Below, piece after piece: positions 41,854 through 51,482 of a stretch of 64,000 nucleotides of DNA (position 1 is the first letter of the stretch; each line of letters opens with the position of its first letter). Made by a program: the position numbers and the translations under genes. Origin of the DNA: Meloidogyne chitwoodi (taxonomy: Eukaryota; Nematoda; Chromadorea; Rhabditida; Meloidogynidae); the NCBI GenBank assembly GCA_015183035.1, contig JACZZP010000020.1:558001-622000 (forward strand), given 5' to 3'. A model generated the notes under the pieces. The model was not told the DNA's origin and did no database searches. It worked only from the letters and a program-made list of their open reading frames with translations.

Positions 41854-43256
41854 TCAATTATTGTTCAAATTTGTTATAGTACTTTCGACTTCAGACGCAT
41901 TTTGTATAATAATAGCTTGACGACAGGATGGGCAAGTAGGATTCTTATTAAGCCTAATATTTAATTTATTAAATTAAGTTTATTTGAAATTAATATTAAC
42001 AAATTTAAAAATTAATTTACCATGACTGAATACACTTTTCATGAAATATATGCTAAAATATAAAAATATAAATAATTCTATAAATAAAAATTAAACATTG
42101 CATGGAATTAATTGCTTTGCTTTATCTTCAACTTTAACAACTTCCAAACAAACAGAACATTCTGGTTTTGAATCATCAGCTTCAATATTTTTTACATAAT
42201 AAACTGACAATGAATTCAAATTTAATTAATAAAAAAATAAAATTTTTACCATTATATGGCAATTTTTTTAAGTAAAATTGATTTAAATTAAAATGGCTGA
42301 ATATTTGTTTTAAATGTATATATTTACCACTATTAGTTGTTTCATAACAGCTGTAATATTAATTATTTTATTAATTATTTTATTTTAAGATAAATTAAAA
42401 TTATACAAATTTTGATAGTTTTTCGTCTGTAAAAATGGAAATATACGTGTAATAAAAACACTAAATAAAAAACAATTATATTAAAATAATTAAAGGAAAA
42501 AATTACTTTTTAGTGTTATAAGTCAGAATATTATTGCATTCTTCAAGTTGATTATATTTTTTAGTGCCTTTTTCATATTTTTTATTTAATATCTCACTTG
42601 ATTCTATATTCCAATTATAAATATAACTTTTTGAATTATGTTCGATCCTTTTTATAAATTCAAAATTTATAATTTTATCGTTATAGTTAGTTATTTGCGA
42701 TATAATTTTTAAATTTGTGTTATCATATGTTTTATAAAAATTTTCATTTAAAAATTTTTTTAGACATGTTGATTGCTGATCTAAAAATAGAAAAAAAATA
42801 AATCATTTAAAATAACTTTAATTTAAGTTTGATCTTAAAACACAAAAAAAAAACGCAATAATTAATGTATAAATTACCTAATAATTCTGTTATATTTTTC
42901 GATAGAATTAAATGTGTTTTTTCTTCTGTGAATAATTCATTAATATCTAGCAATAAACCTTGCTGTAAGAAAGTCAACTTTTCGTTTAGTTCAAAACAAC
43001 TATTCGCGTATTCTTTGCCCATAAACTTTTCAATATCGCTTTTGAAAATTACCTCATACTTAAGTGCCTCGTTTTTGGGAATACCTCGTAGGACTACCCA
43101 TGTATTGATCGCATATTTTTCTTGAATAATGTTTGCAAATAATTCTGTTTTGACGTTTTTGGAAAGTAAAAGATAATCGGCAATACATTCTTCTGGTAAT
43201 AATTCAACATTATAGAAAAGTGAATAAATAAAAATTAAATAAAAAATTAAATACAT
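41854..43256 (-). CDS. Secreted RING-H2 protein, tandem copy 1, 348 aa
   Basis: Predicted secreted RING-H2 ubiquitin-ligase-like protein. Exons: 43256-42878, 42780-42507, 42460-42407, 42350-42250, 42203-42097, 42052-42021 and 41953-41854, summing to 1,047 nt in one frame. Residues 1-22 are a signal peptide (MYLIFYLIFIYSLFY core). Residues 23-270 match no family I recognise. The C-terminus is a RING-H2 finger with ligands Cys285, Cys288, Cys304, His306, His309, Cys312, Cys323 and Cys326, with Val/Leu around the second Cys and Trp316 where E2-contact residues normally sit. The RING is split by two introns. The family is four tandem genes with the same exon plan. A role as a host-directed effector is inferred from the architecture and from known cyst-nematode RING effectors; an ER-associated ligase in the worm itself is the alternative. 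Confidence 0.87.
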
Positions 43257-43639
43257 TTTTTTATAATTTATTAAAATTTGAGGGGAGGGAATTTTTTAAA
43301 CAAGAGAAAAATTTAAAAAAAAAATTTTTAATGAATGGGCATGAGATAGGCAATGTCAATTTGGTAGGGTGAAAGAAATAAATATCGAATTATGGAATTA
43401 TTGTTGGAATATTATACTAGAGAAATATCGATTTTTTGGGATAAAATTTTAATCTAAAAAAAATAAGTTTTATATTTATTTAATTAACTTTTATTTTTAA
43501 TTTTTAAATCCTTCATATTTTATTAAATATTAACTATTCCTAAATTTGTCACATAATTTATTAATTAAACAATTTTTTAAAACTTTTAACTCAATAAATC
43601 TTTAAATAAAATTTAAAAATTTTATTTAAAATCTAATAA

Positions 43640-43699
43640 ACTAATAAATAATATAATAATTTTGATAAAATAAAAATATTTAACATTTGAATATAACAT
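43640..43699 (-). pseudogene. Fragment of FKBP exon 1 in the RING cluster (junction 1)
   Basis: On the minus strand this is a diverged copy of the FKBP start and first ~20 codons, including TTTATTTTATCAAAATTATT; the true copy is at about 41,290-41,353. The similarity continues upstream of the start through 43,700-43,970, up to RING copy 2. It marks the edge of the duplicated unit. It cannot encode FKBP. Confidence 0.75.
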
Positions 43700-43979
43700 T
43701 TTTAAAAATTTAAAATTAATTTTTAAATATTTTTAAGAAAATAAATAATAATATTTAATAAAAAATATTGTAGATAAACTATTTATTTTATAACCATTTT
43801 TTTATTAATTTTACTAAAAAGAGACTAAAAAAATAATTTATGCATCTTTCCTCGAGGTTATACATTTTCCCGAAATAAATAAAAAATTGGACAATAAAAT
43901 AAAAATTAGGACGTTTGTGAATAAAAAAATTGTGAAAATATGAATTATAAATAAAAATTTCAGTTAACGTTCAAATTTG

Positions 43980-45539
43980 TTAATTTTCGTTATCTTCATA
44001 AAGAACTTGACGACATAATGGGCAAGTAGAATGGTTATTAAGCCTAATATTTAATTTATTATATAAAAAATTTTTTTATTAAATGTTTCAAAATATAAAT
44101 TTTTTTAATTTTTTACTAAATGTTTATTAAAAAAAATTATTTCAAAAATTAATATTAACAAATTTATAAAATTTAAAAGTAGTTTACCATGTCTGAATGC
44201 AATCAAGGTGGAATATATGCTAAAATGTAAAATAAAAAATAAATAATAAAATAAACATTGCAGCGTAATTGCATTACTTTTTCTCCAACTTTAAATTCTA
44301 CTAAACAAATAGAACATTGAGTGTTTTGATCAACATTTATATATTTTACAAATGGAACTGTAATTAAAATTTACTTGATAAAAAAATAAAATTTTTACTT
44401 TTTTTTAAATAAAACTGATTCAAATTAAAATGGTCGAGTATTTGTTTTAAATTTATACGTTCTTCACCATTAGTTGTTTCATAACAGCTATAATAATAAT
44501 TATTTTTATTGAAATATTTCCTAATTTTATTTTAAAAATTTCGGAGAACTCGTTAATAATATTATATTTAAAAAGGCTTTCAAATATAGAATTTTATAAT
44601 GAGTCTCACAGAAAAACAAAATATATTTTAAAAAATTTGCAACATATTATTAAATAGAAACATACAAATTTTGATGGTATTTTTTCTTTATAAATGATTT
44701 AGAATCACTAAATAAAATAATTATAAAAATATTAAATTAAAAAAATTACCTATTAGTATAATAAAGAAGTTTATTGCATTCAGCAAGTTCAGAATATTCT
44801 TTAGTGCCTTTTATATATGTTGTATTTAATATCTCACTTGATTCAAGATCCCAATAAGTAATATATTTTTTTGATTTATATTCAATTGTATTATAAATTT
44901 CAAAATTTATAATACTATATTCAGGATCAATTATGTTCGGTGCAATTTTTGTAGTTGTATATTTCTTATCAAAATTTTTATTTAAAAATTTATTTAAACA
45001 TTCAATTTGCTCATCTAAAAATTGAGAAAAAAATAACTTATTTGAAAATAAAATTAAACAAAGCTTAATCTTAGAACTTTAAAAAAATTGAAATTTGATT
45101 TAAGTTTAATCATAAATTAAAGCTAGGCAAGTAATTAAATAATAAATAAATTACCTAATAATTTTACTATTTTTTCCGATAGAATTAAATGTGTTTTTTC
45201 TTCTGATTGTGAGAATAATTTTTCCATATCAAAGTGTAAGCCCGACTCTGAAATATTTAAAAAATTTTCGTTCTTTTTAAAACAAAGTTCCGCGTATTTT
45301 TCGCCCATAAAATCTGCAATTTCATTTTTGAAAATTATTTGATTAATTGCCTCATTTTTGGGAATATTATGCTTGACATCCCATAATTGGAAACTAAATT
45401 TTGATATAAGGCTTTTTGCTAAGCTATCTGTTTTGACGTTTTTAGAAAGTAAAAGATAATCGGCAATACATTCTTCTGGTAATAATTCAACATTATAGAA
45501 AAGTGAATAAATAAAAATTAATTTTAAAATTAAATACAT
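43980..45539 (-). CDS. Secreted RING-H2 protein, tandem copy 2, 325 aa
   Basis: Same architecture as copy 1, intact. Exons: 45539-45155, 45014-44750, 44707-44666, 44487-44399, 44357-44257, 44219-44188 and 44043-43980 (978 nt). The signal peptide and first ~37 residues are nearly identical to the other copies. The following region is the most diverged of the four (for example FQLWDVKHNIPKNEAI where others have WVVMRGIPK). The end of exon 1 (EEKTHLILS) is again conserved. The RING-H2 finger runs from QCSICLVEF to CPLCRQ with all eight ligands. The C-terminal tail after the finger is short (about 9 residues, YEDNEN), because the reading frame stops earlier than in copies 1 and 3. Confidence 0.87.
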
Positions 45540-45810
45540 TTTCTTAATAAATTTTTAAAATTTGAAGAATTTTTTAATAAAGAGAAGAATTTAAAAAAAA
45601 TTTAAAGAGAAAGGTTGGATATTGGTAAAGTCAAGTGATAGGGAGATCAATTTAAAAATTTGAGGTTGGCATTAATTTGTTGTATATAGAGAAATATTGA
45701 TTTTGTTCTAAAATTTGAAATATTTTATAAATAATTTATTAATAAATTAATATTTAAATATTAAATTTATAAAAAATTAATAACAAAAAATAAAATAAAT
45801 ATTAAATTTA

Positions 45811-45945
45811 TTAAATATATCTAATAAGAAATTTTTTAACTTTTAATATTTTATATTTGTGATTATTTATTTTCCTTTCTGATGGATAAATAAAAAACAT
45901 TGAAAGAAGTAGACTGTCCATTGTAAAGAAAACAGAATTGACTAT
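45811..45945 (-). pseudogene. Stray copy of the last SWEET exon
   Basis: A 135-nt copy of SWEET exon 12 (true copy 51,483-51,617), with intact acceptor (TAATAG), no frameshift and the same stop. Changes are a few substitutions such as IVNS for IANS at the start. Exons 10 and 11 are not present beside it, so it is an orphan exon carried along with the RING duplication. Confidence 0.85.
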
Positions 45946-46064
45946 CTATTAAATTAATTATTATAAGGTTAATAGTATTTCCTCTTTTATTAAAAAATAG
46001 TTATTAATTGACGAAAACTAATGAAAATGATCCGTTGACGTAAATTCAGTTGACGAAAAGTCGG

Positions 46065-46130
46065 AGCACAATTTTTCTATATAAGCGCATAGTATAAAAA
46101 TGTGACTCCTAGATCAAAAGAGTTCATTAA
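46065..46130 (+). promoter_or_regulatory. Core-promoter-like module C
   Basis: CTATATAAGCGC at 46,078 and a second TATAAAAA at 46,093 precede GTTCATTAAAC at 46,121. It is the paralogue of module E inside the SWEET intron, copied with the RING unit. It points away from the minus-strand genes. Confidence 0.3.
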
Positions 46131-46279
46131 ACTTTTATTTTTAATTTTTCCATCCTTCATATTTTATTAAATATTAACTCTTCCTAAATTTGTCTAAATA
46201 ATTTATTAATTAAATAATTTTTTAAAACATTTTAACTCAATAAATCTTTAAATAAAATTTAAAATTTTTATTTTAAATC

Positions 46280-46343
46280 TAGTAAACACTAAATAATATA
46301 ATAATTTTGATAAAATAAAGAAATTTAACTTTTAATTTAGCAT
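46280..46343 (-). pseudogene. Fragment of FKBP exon 1 in the RING cluster (junction 2)
   Basis: Second relic of the FKBP start. It keeps TTTATTTTATCAAAATTATT on the minus strand but has a stop after MLN. It sits between the SWEET-derived block and the 3' flank of RING copy 3. Confidence 0.75.
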
Positions 46344-46598
46344 TTTTAAAAATTTAAAATTAATTTTTAAATATTTTTAAGAAATAAAATAATAATATAT
46401 TTAATTTATTAAAAAGAGACTAAAAATAATGTATGCATCTTTCCTCAAAGTCATTCATTTTCACGAAATAAATAAAAAAATTGGACAATAATATAAAAAT
46501 TAGAACGTTTGTGAATAAAAAAATGTGTGAAAATTTGGATTAAAAAATAAATTTTTTAAAGTATTTACATTTATCTACATTAGAACTAAGTAAATTCA

Positions 46599-48222
46599 TC
46601 ATTCTTTTATAGTTCGAAATGTTATAATTCCGACTTCAATTTCAGAATTTTCTATAATATTTTGACGACAGATTGGGCAATTAGAGTTCTTATTGAGCCT
46701 AATATTTAATTTATATATTTTTTTAAATTTTTACTTAATGTTCAAAAAATTAATTATATTTTTTTAAATATTTTACAAAAAATTAATATTTATAACATTA
46801 AATATTTTACCATGGCTGAATGCAATTTTCGTGGAATATATGCTAAAATGTAAAATAAAAATAAATAATAAAATAAACATTGCAGCGTAATTGCATTGCT
46901 TTTCCTCCAACATTAAATTCTTCTAAACAAATAGAACATTCAGATTCTGGTTCAACTTGTATAACATATGAAATTGTAATTAATATTAATTAATAAAAAA
47001 TGAAATTCTTACTTATTTCATTTATATTTACATAAAATTGATTTAAATTAAAATGGTCGAATATTTGTCCACTGTTTATAGATTTTACACCACCACGAAT
47101 TTCATAACAGCTATAATAATTATTATTTTGATTAGTTATTTTACTATTTTTAAATAGTAGGAATATTCCTTAATTTCATTTTAGGAATTTAGGAGACTCG
47201 TTATATGGACACATCGAGATATATCAAAACAACGTTTAGCTAATCTTTGTTAGTATGTCCTTATGGGAGCGTTATTTGAATTTTTGAAAGATAATTTAAG
47301 TAAAATTAAATTAAAAAACATTTTTAACATATTATAATATTAAATAAAATCATACAATTTTTGATGTTTTTTCTTCATTAAAAATGGTATAAACGCACTA
47401 AATAAAAAATTATAAAAATATTAATTAAGAGGAATAAAATATTTTTTAGTGTAATACTTCAGAATTTTATTACATTCACCAATTTGATTAAATTCTTCAG
47501 TGTCTTTTTCAAATTTTGCATCTAATAGCTCTGATTCAAGCTTCCAATAAAAAATATATTCTTTTGATCTATATTCAACTTTATGTAAAATATCAAAATT
47601 TTTGACTTCATCTTCAGTTATTTGCGGTGCAGATTTTACATTTATGATATCGTATTTGTTAGAAAGATTATTTAAAAAATTATTTAAACATTTCAATTGT
47701 TCATCTAAAGTAGTGGAAAAAATAAATAATTTGAGAATAATTTTTAGTTAAGTTTGATCTTAAACTATTAATAAAGTTATTTTATCATAAAATATTAAAA
47801 ATAAATCTGAAATTTGATGTAAGTTTAAACTTATTTAAAGTTAGAAATTGATTAATACCTAATAAAACTCTTATATTTTTCGATAGAATTAAATGTGTTT
47901 TTTCTTCTGAGAATAATTTTTTAATATCTAGTAATTTTAATCCTTGCCCTGTTAATTTGAAATTTTTGTTCATTTCAAAACAATCTTTCGCGTATTTTTT
48001 GCCCATAAAATTTTCAACATCTTTGTAATCTAGGTATTTAACTGCCTCCTTTTTGGGAATACCTCGCATGACTACCCATTCGTTTGTTTGTAAATATTTT
48101 GCAAATCCTTCTGTTTTGGCGTTTTTAGAAAGTAAAAGGTAATCGGCAATACATTCTTCTGGTAATAATTCAACATTATAGAAAAGTGAATAAATAAAAA
48201 TTAATTTAAAAATTAAATACAT
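46599..48222 (-). CDS. Secreted RING-H2 protein, tandem copy 3, 319 aa (donor site mutated)
   Basis: Exons as modelled: 48222-47859, 47704-47458, 47397-47356, 47110-47013, 46955-46879, 46842-46811 and 46698-46599 (960 nt). The usual donor of intron 2 is GT in the other copies but AT here (AAAAAATATTTT versus AAAAAGTATTTT in copy 4). Without another donor, exon 2 would read into a stop and lose the RING (ending YFIPLN). An upstream GT (GAA/GTATTA) at 47,457 would restore the same phase with loss of five codons, and exons 3-7 are fully open, which argues that it is used. The RING-H2 finger (CSICLEEF to CPICRQ) is complete. The signal peptide is as in the other copies. Confidence 0.78.
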
Positions 48223-48534
48223 TTTCTTAATAAATTTTTAAAATTTGAGGTGAAGAATATTTTAATAAAGAGAAGAATTTAAAAAATTTTTAAGGGATAG
48301 TGGGAAGATTGGCAAAGTCAAATGATAGGGAGACAATTTAAAAAACTGAGGATGGCATTAATTTGTTGGATATTAGAGGGAAATATTGATTTTGTTCTAA
48401 AATTTGAAATATTTTATAAAAGTTCTTTAATAAATTTTGTAGATATTAAATTTATATATTAAAAATTAATAACAAAAAATTAAATAAATATTAAAAATTT
48501 AGATTAATTAATTTGTTTAAATTTTATTAAATTC

Positions 48535-48636
48535 AATCAAGTAAATATCATTAATTCCAATACTGTAAATCTTAAATAAAATAAAAGTAATTTAAAAATA
48601 AATTTAAATCAAACAATAGCATGAATTTCCATAATC
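48535..48636 (-). pseudogene. Broken copies of SWEET exons 10 and 11
   Basis: 48,615-48,636 matches SWEET exon 10, but its acceptor AG is changed (TCATG for TCAGG). 48,535-48,570 matches exon 11 but has lost the ATG/GT at its donor. The final exon is absent here. It is a relic carried with the RING unit. Confidence 0.85.
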
Positions 48637-48854
48637 ATGAAATTTATTTTAATTTAATTTTGTATTTTATTCATATTTTTATTTTATTTTTCCAGTTAAA
48701 TTAAACATTTGTGGTCTTTTTTGTATTTTCACAGTTTTTTTCATTTTTAAAGTACATAATAATTATACAAAAATAATAAAAAATACACACATTATTTTTT
48801 ATTAATAATTTAAATAGACGCGATTGGTGTTGTCTGACATTTCTTCTTTTTCTC

Positions 48855-48905
48855 CATATCCATTCTCTATAAAAAGTTTTGCTCTTTTAATTTATTCTTT
48901 TCTTT
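48855..48905 (+). promoter_or_regulatory. Core-promoter-like module D
   Basis: CCATTCTCTATAAAAAG with TATAAAAA at 48,869, then a TTTATTCTTTT block about 27 bp on. It follows a TAGACGCGATTGG motif (48,817) that also precedes module E (51,955). It is the weakest copy of the module. Confidence 0.25.
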
Positions 48906-49099
48906 CTATTTTATTGTTTAAATGTTTCCAATTTTGTTTAACTTTGATTAAAGTACTTTAAATTACGTAATTAATTATGACTTTAAATAAATAATTAACA
49001 ATAAATTAACTATTCCTAAATTTTACTGACTTATTGATTAAACCTTCAAAACATTTAACTCAATAAATATTTAAATAAAGTTTAAAAAATATGCCTTAT

Positions 49100-49140
49100 A
49101 AATAATAAACTAAAACTATTCTTGATAATGAATTTAACAT
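49100..49140 (-). pseudogene. Fragment of FKBP exon 1 in the RING cluster (junction 3)
   Basis: On the minus strand it begins ATGTTAAATTCA like FKBP and then diverges after an internal deletion. It stands in the same position relative to RING copy 4 as the other two relics do to copies 2 and 3. Confidence 0.65.
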
Positions 49141-49428
49141 TTTTAAAAATTAAAATTAATTTTAGAATATTTTTTAAAAATATAACGAATAGTATTAATT
49201 GATAATTAATATTTATTTTTTAAATATTTTTTTAATAATACTAAAAAAGATTTAAAAAAATTTATGCGTCCTTCATCCAATATAAAAAAATCGACAATAA
49301 AATAAAAATTAGGGCATTTACGAATTTTAAAAAATGTGAAAATATGTATGAATAAAAAAAAATAACTTTTCAATTATCTTTCAGATTTGATATACATTTC
49401 ATTTCAAGGCTCATTTTTTATAATAAAA

Positions 49429-50990
49429 TTACGACATATTGGGCAAGTTTGGGATTAGCTCATTACGACATATTGGGCAAGTTTGGGATTTTTTAAGCCT
49501 TAATTTATTTATAAAAATTTTTTAATTTTTTTTGCTTCAAAATATAAATTTTTTTAATTTTTTACTAAATGTTTATAAAAATAATTATTTCAGAATTAAT
49601 ATTAACAAATTTATAAAATTTAAAAGTAGTTTACCATGGCTCAATGCACTTTTTGTGAAATATATGCTAAATAAAATATAAAAATAAATAATAAAATAAA
49701 CTTTGCAGTGTAATTGCATTGCTTTTTCTCCAACATTAAATTCTTCTAAACAAATAGAACATTCAGATTCTGGTTCAACTTGTATAACATATGAAATTGT
49801 AATTAATATTAATTAATAAAAAATGAAATTCTTACTATTTTGTAATTTTAAATAAAATTGATTTATATTAAAATGCTTGAATATTTGTTTAGTGTTTATA
49901 TATTTTAAACCACCAATACTTTTATAACAGCTATAATAATAATTATTTTGATTAGTTATTTATTATTCTTAAATAGTGACAATATTCACTATTTTATTTT
50001 AATTATTAAGACACTCGTTAAAGGGCACACTGAGATATATAAAAGCAACTTTTATAATGACACCCGCGGATAATCCCTGTTAATTTGTCCTTATACGGGA
50101 GTCAATTGTTTATTTAAAAAATAATTAAGTAAAATTAATTAAAAACATTTTTAACATATTATTAAATAAAATCATACAATTTTTGATGTTTTTTCTTCTT
50201 TAAAAATGGTATAAACGCACTAAATAAAAAAATTATAAAAATATTAATTAAGAGAAATAAAATACTTTTTAGTGTAAGTCAGAATATTATTGCATTCTTC
50301 AAGTTGATTAAATTTTTCTGTGCCTATTATATATTCTTCATTTAATATCTCACTTGATTCAAGATTCCAATAACAAACATATTCTTTAGAATTATGCATA
50401 ATTCTATAACTAAATTCAAAATTTTTAACTCGATCTTCAAGGTGAGTTATTTGCGGTGCCAATTTTGTAGTTATATATTTTTTATCAAAATTTTTATTTA
50501 AAAAATTATATAAACATGTCGATTGTTTATCTAAAAATAGGAAAAAATAAACTAAAAGTTAATTTAAAAATAAACTTGACTAAAATTAAAGCTAGAAAGT
50601 AATTAAAAAAATACCTAATAAATCTTCTATATTTTTTGATAAGATTAAATGTGTTTTTTCTTCTGAGAATAATTTTTTAATATCTAATATTAATCCTTTC
50701 TCTGTTAATTTCAAATTTTCGTTATCTTCAAAACAACGATTCGCGTATTCTTTGCCCATAAAATTTTGAAGATCTTTGTAATCTATTTGGTATTTAATTG
50801 CCTCATTTTTGGAAATGCCTCGCATGACTTCCCACTCATTGTTATCATCTTCAGTTTGGATGTGTTTTGCTAAGCTATCTGTTTTGACGTTTTTGGAAAG
50901 TAAAAGATAATCGGCAATACATTCTTCTGGTAATAATTCAACATTATAACAAAGTGAATAAATAAAAATTAATTTAAAAATTAAATACAT
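49429..50990 (-). CDS. Secreted RING-H2 protein, tandem copy 4, 318 aa
   Basis: Exons: 50990-50615, 50530-50266, 50219-50178, 49930-49836, 49778-49702, 49666-49635 and 49498-49429 (957 nt, one frame). The signal peptide region has Cys for Phe (SLCYNVELLPEE). The RING-H2 finger is complete (CSICLEEF, HCKHIFHKKC, PWLKKSQTCPICR). The last exon carries a 34-bp tandem duplication (units at 49,441 and 49,475). The first unit read keeps the final Cys pair, and the second is read in another frame and ends NLPNMS, so the tail differs from copies 1 and 3. Copies 3 and 4 share the same shifted acceptor for exon 5 (ATACAAG), which removes six codons relative to copies 1 and 2. The 5' flank is interrupted by a 166-bp palindromic element. 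Confidence 0.85.
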
Positions 50991-51116
50991 TTCTTAATAA
51001 ATTTTTAAAAGTTGAGATGAAGAATTTTTAATAAAGAAAAGAATTTAAAAAATGTTTAAAGAGAATGGATGGATATTGGCAAAGACAGTCTGATAGGGAG
51101 ATCAATTTAAAATCAG

Positions 51117-51282
51117 GTGATGCGACAATTTCGGCTGAACCATTTGCGGCTACCCATATATTGACATTTGCGGCCCAGACATTTGCGGCTTAGACACTTA
51201 CGGCCCAGGCGCAAGTGTCAAAATAGATATGAGCCGCAAATGTCTAGGCCGTAAATGTCTCAGCCGAAATTGTCGATTAATC
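51117..51282. mobile_element. Short palindromic MITE-like element (166 bp)
   Basis: A GC-richer insertion with inverted ends sharing CGACAATTTCGGCTGA (51,123 and ending 51,275) and repeated inner motifs ACATTTGCGGC / GCCGCAAATGT. It is flanked by TAAAATCAG on both sides (51,108-51,116 and 51,283-51,291), consistent with a 9-bp target-site duplication. The matching flanks of RING copies 2 and 3 (near 45,655 and 48,340) lack it, so it entered after the duplication. It sits about 130 bp upstream of the start of RING copy 4. Confidence 0.7.
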
Positions 51283-51482
51283 TAAAATCAGATGGCAAAA
51301 ATTTAAAATTTTAAAGAGAGTTTCGATATGTCAGTCGTTTGATAGACAGAATAAATTTTAAATAGATGGAATTAATTTGTTGTATATAGAGGGAAATATT
51401 GATTTTGTTCTAAAATTTTAAATATTTTATAAATAATTTATTAATAAATTAATAACAAAAAATAAAATAAATATTAAATTTT

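Noticed and set aside
42865..43125. 86-codon plus-strand open frame
   Set aside because: It is antisense to RING copy 1 exon 1.
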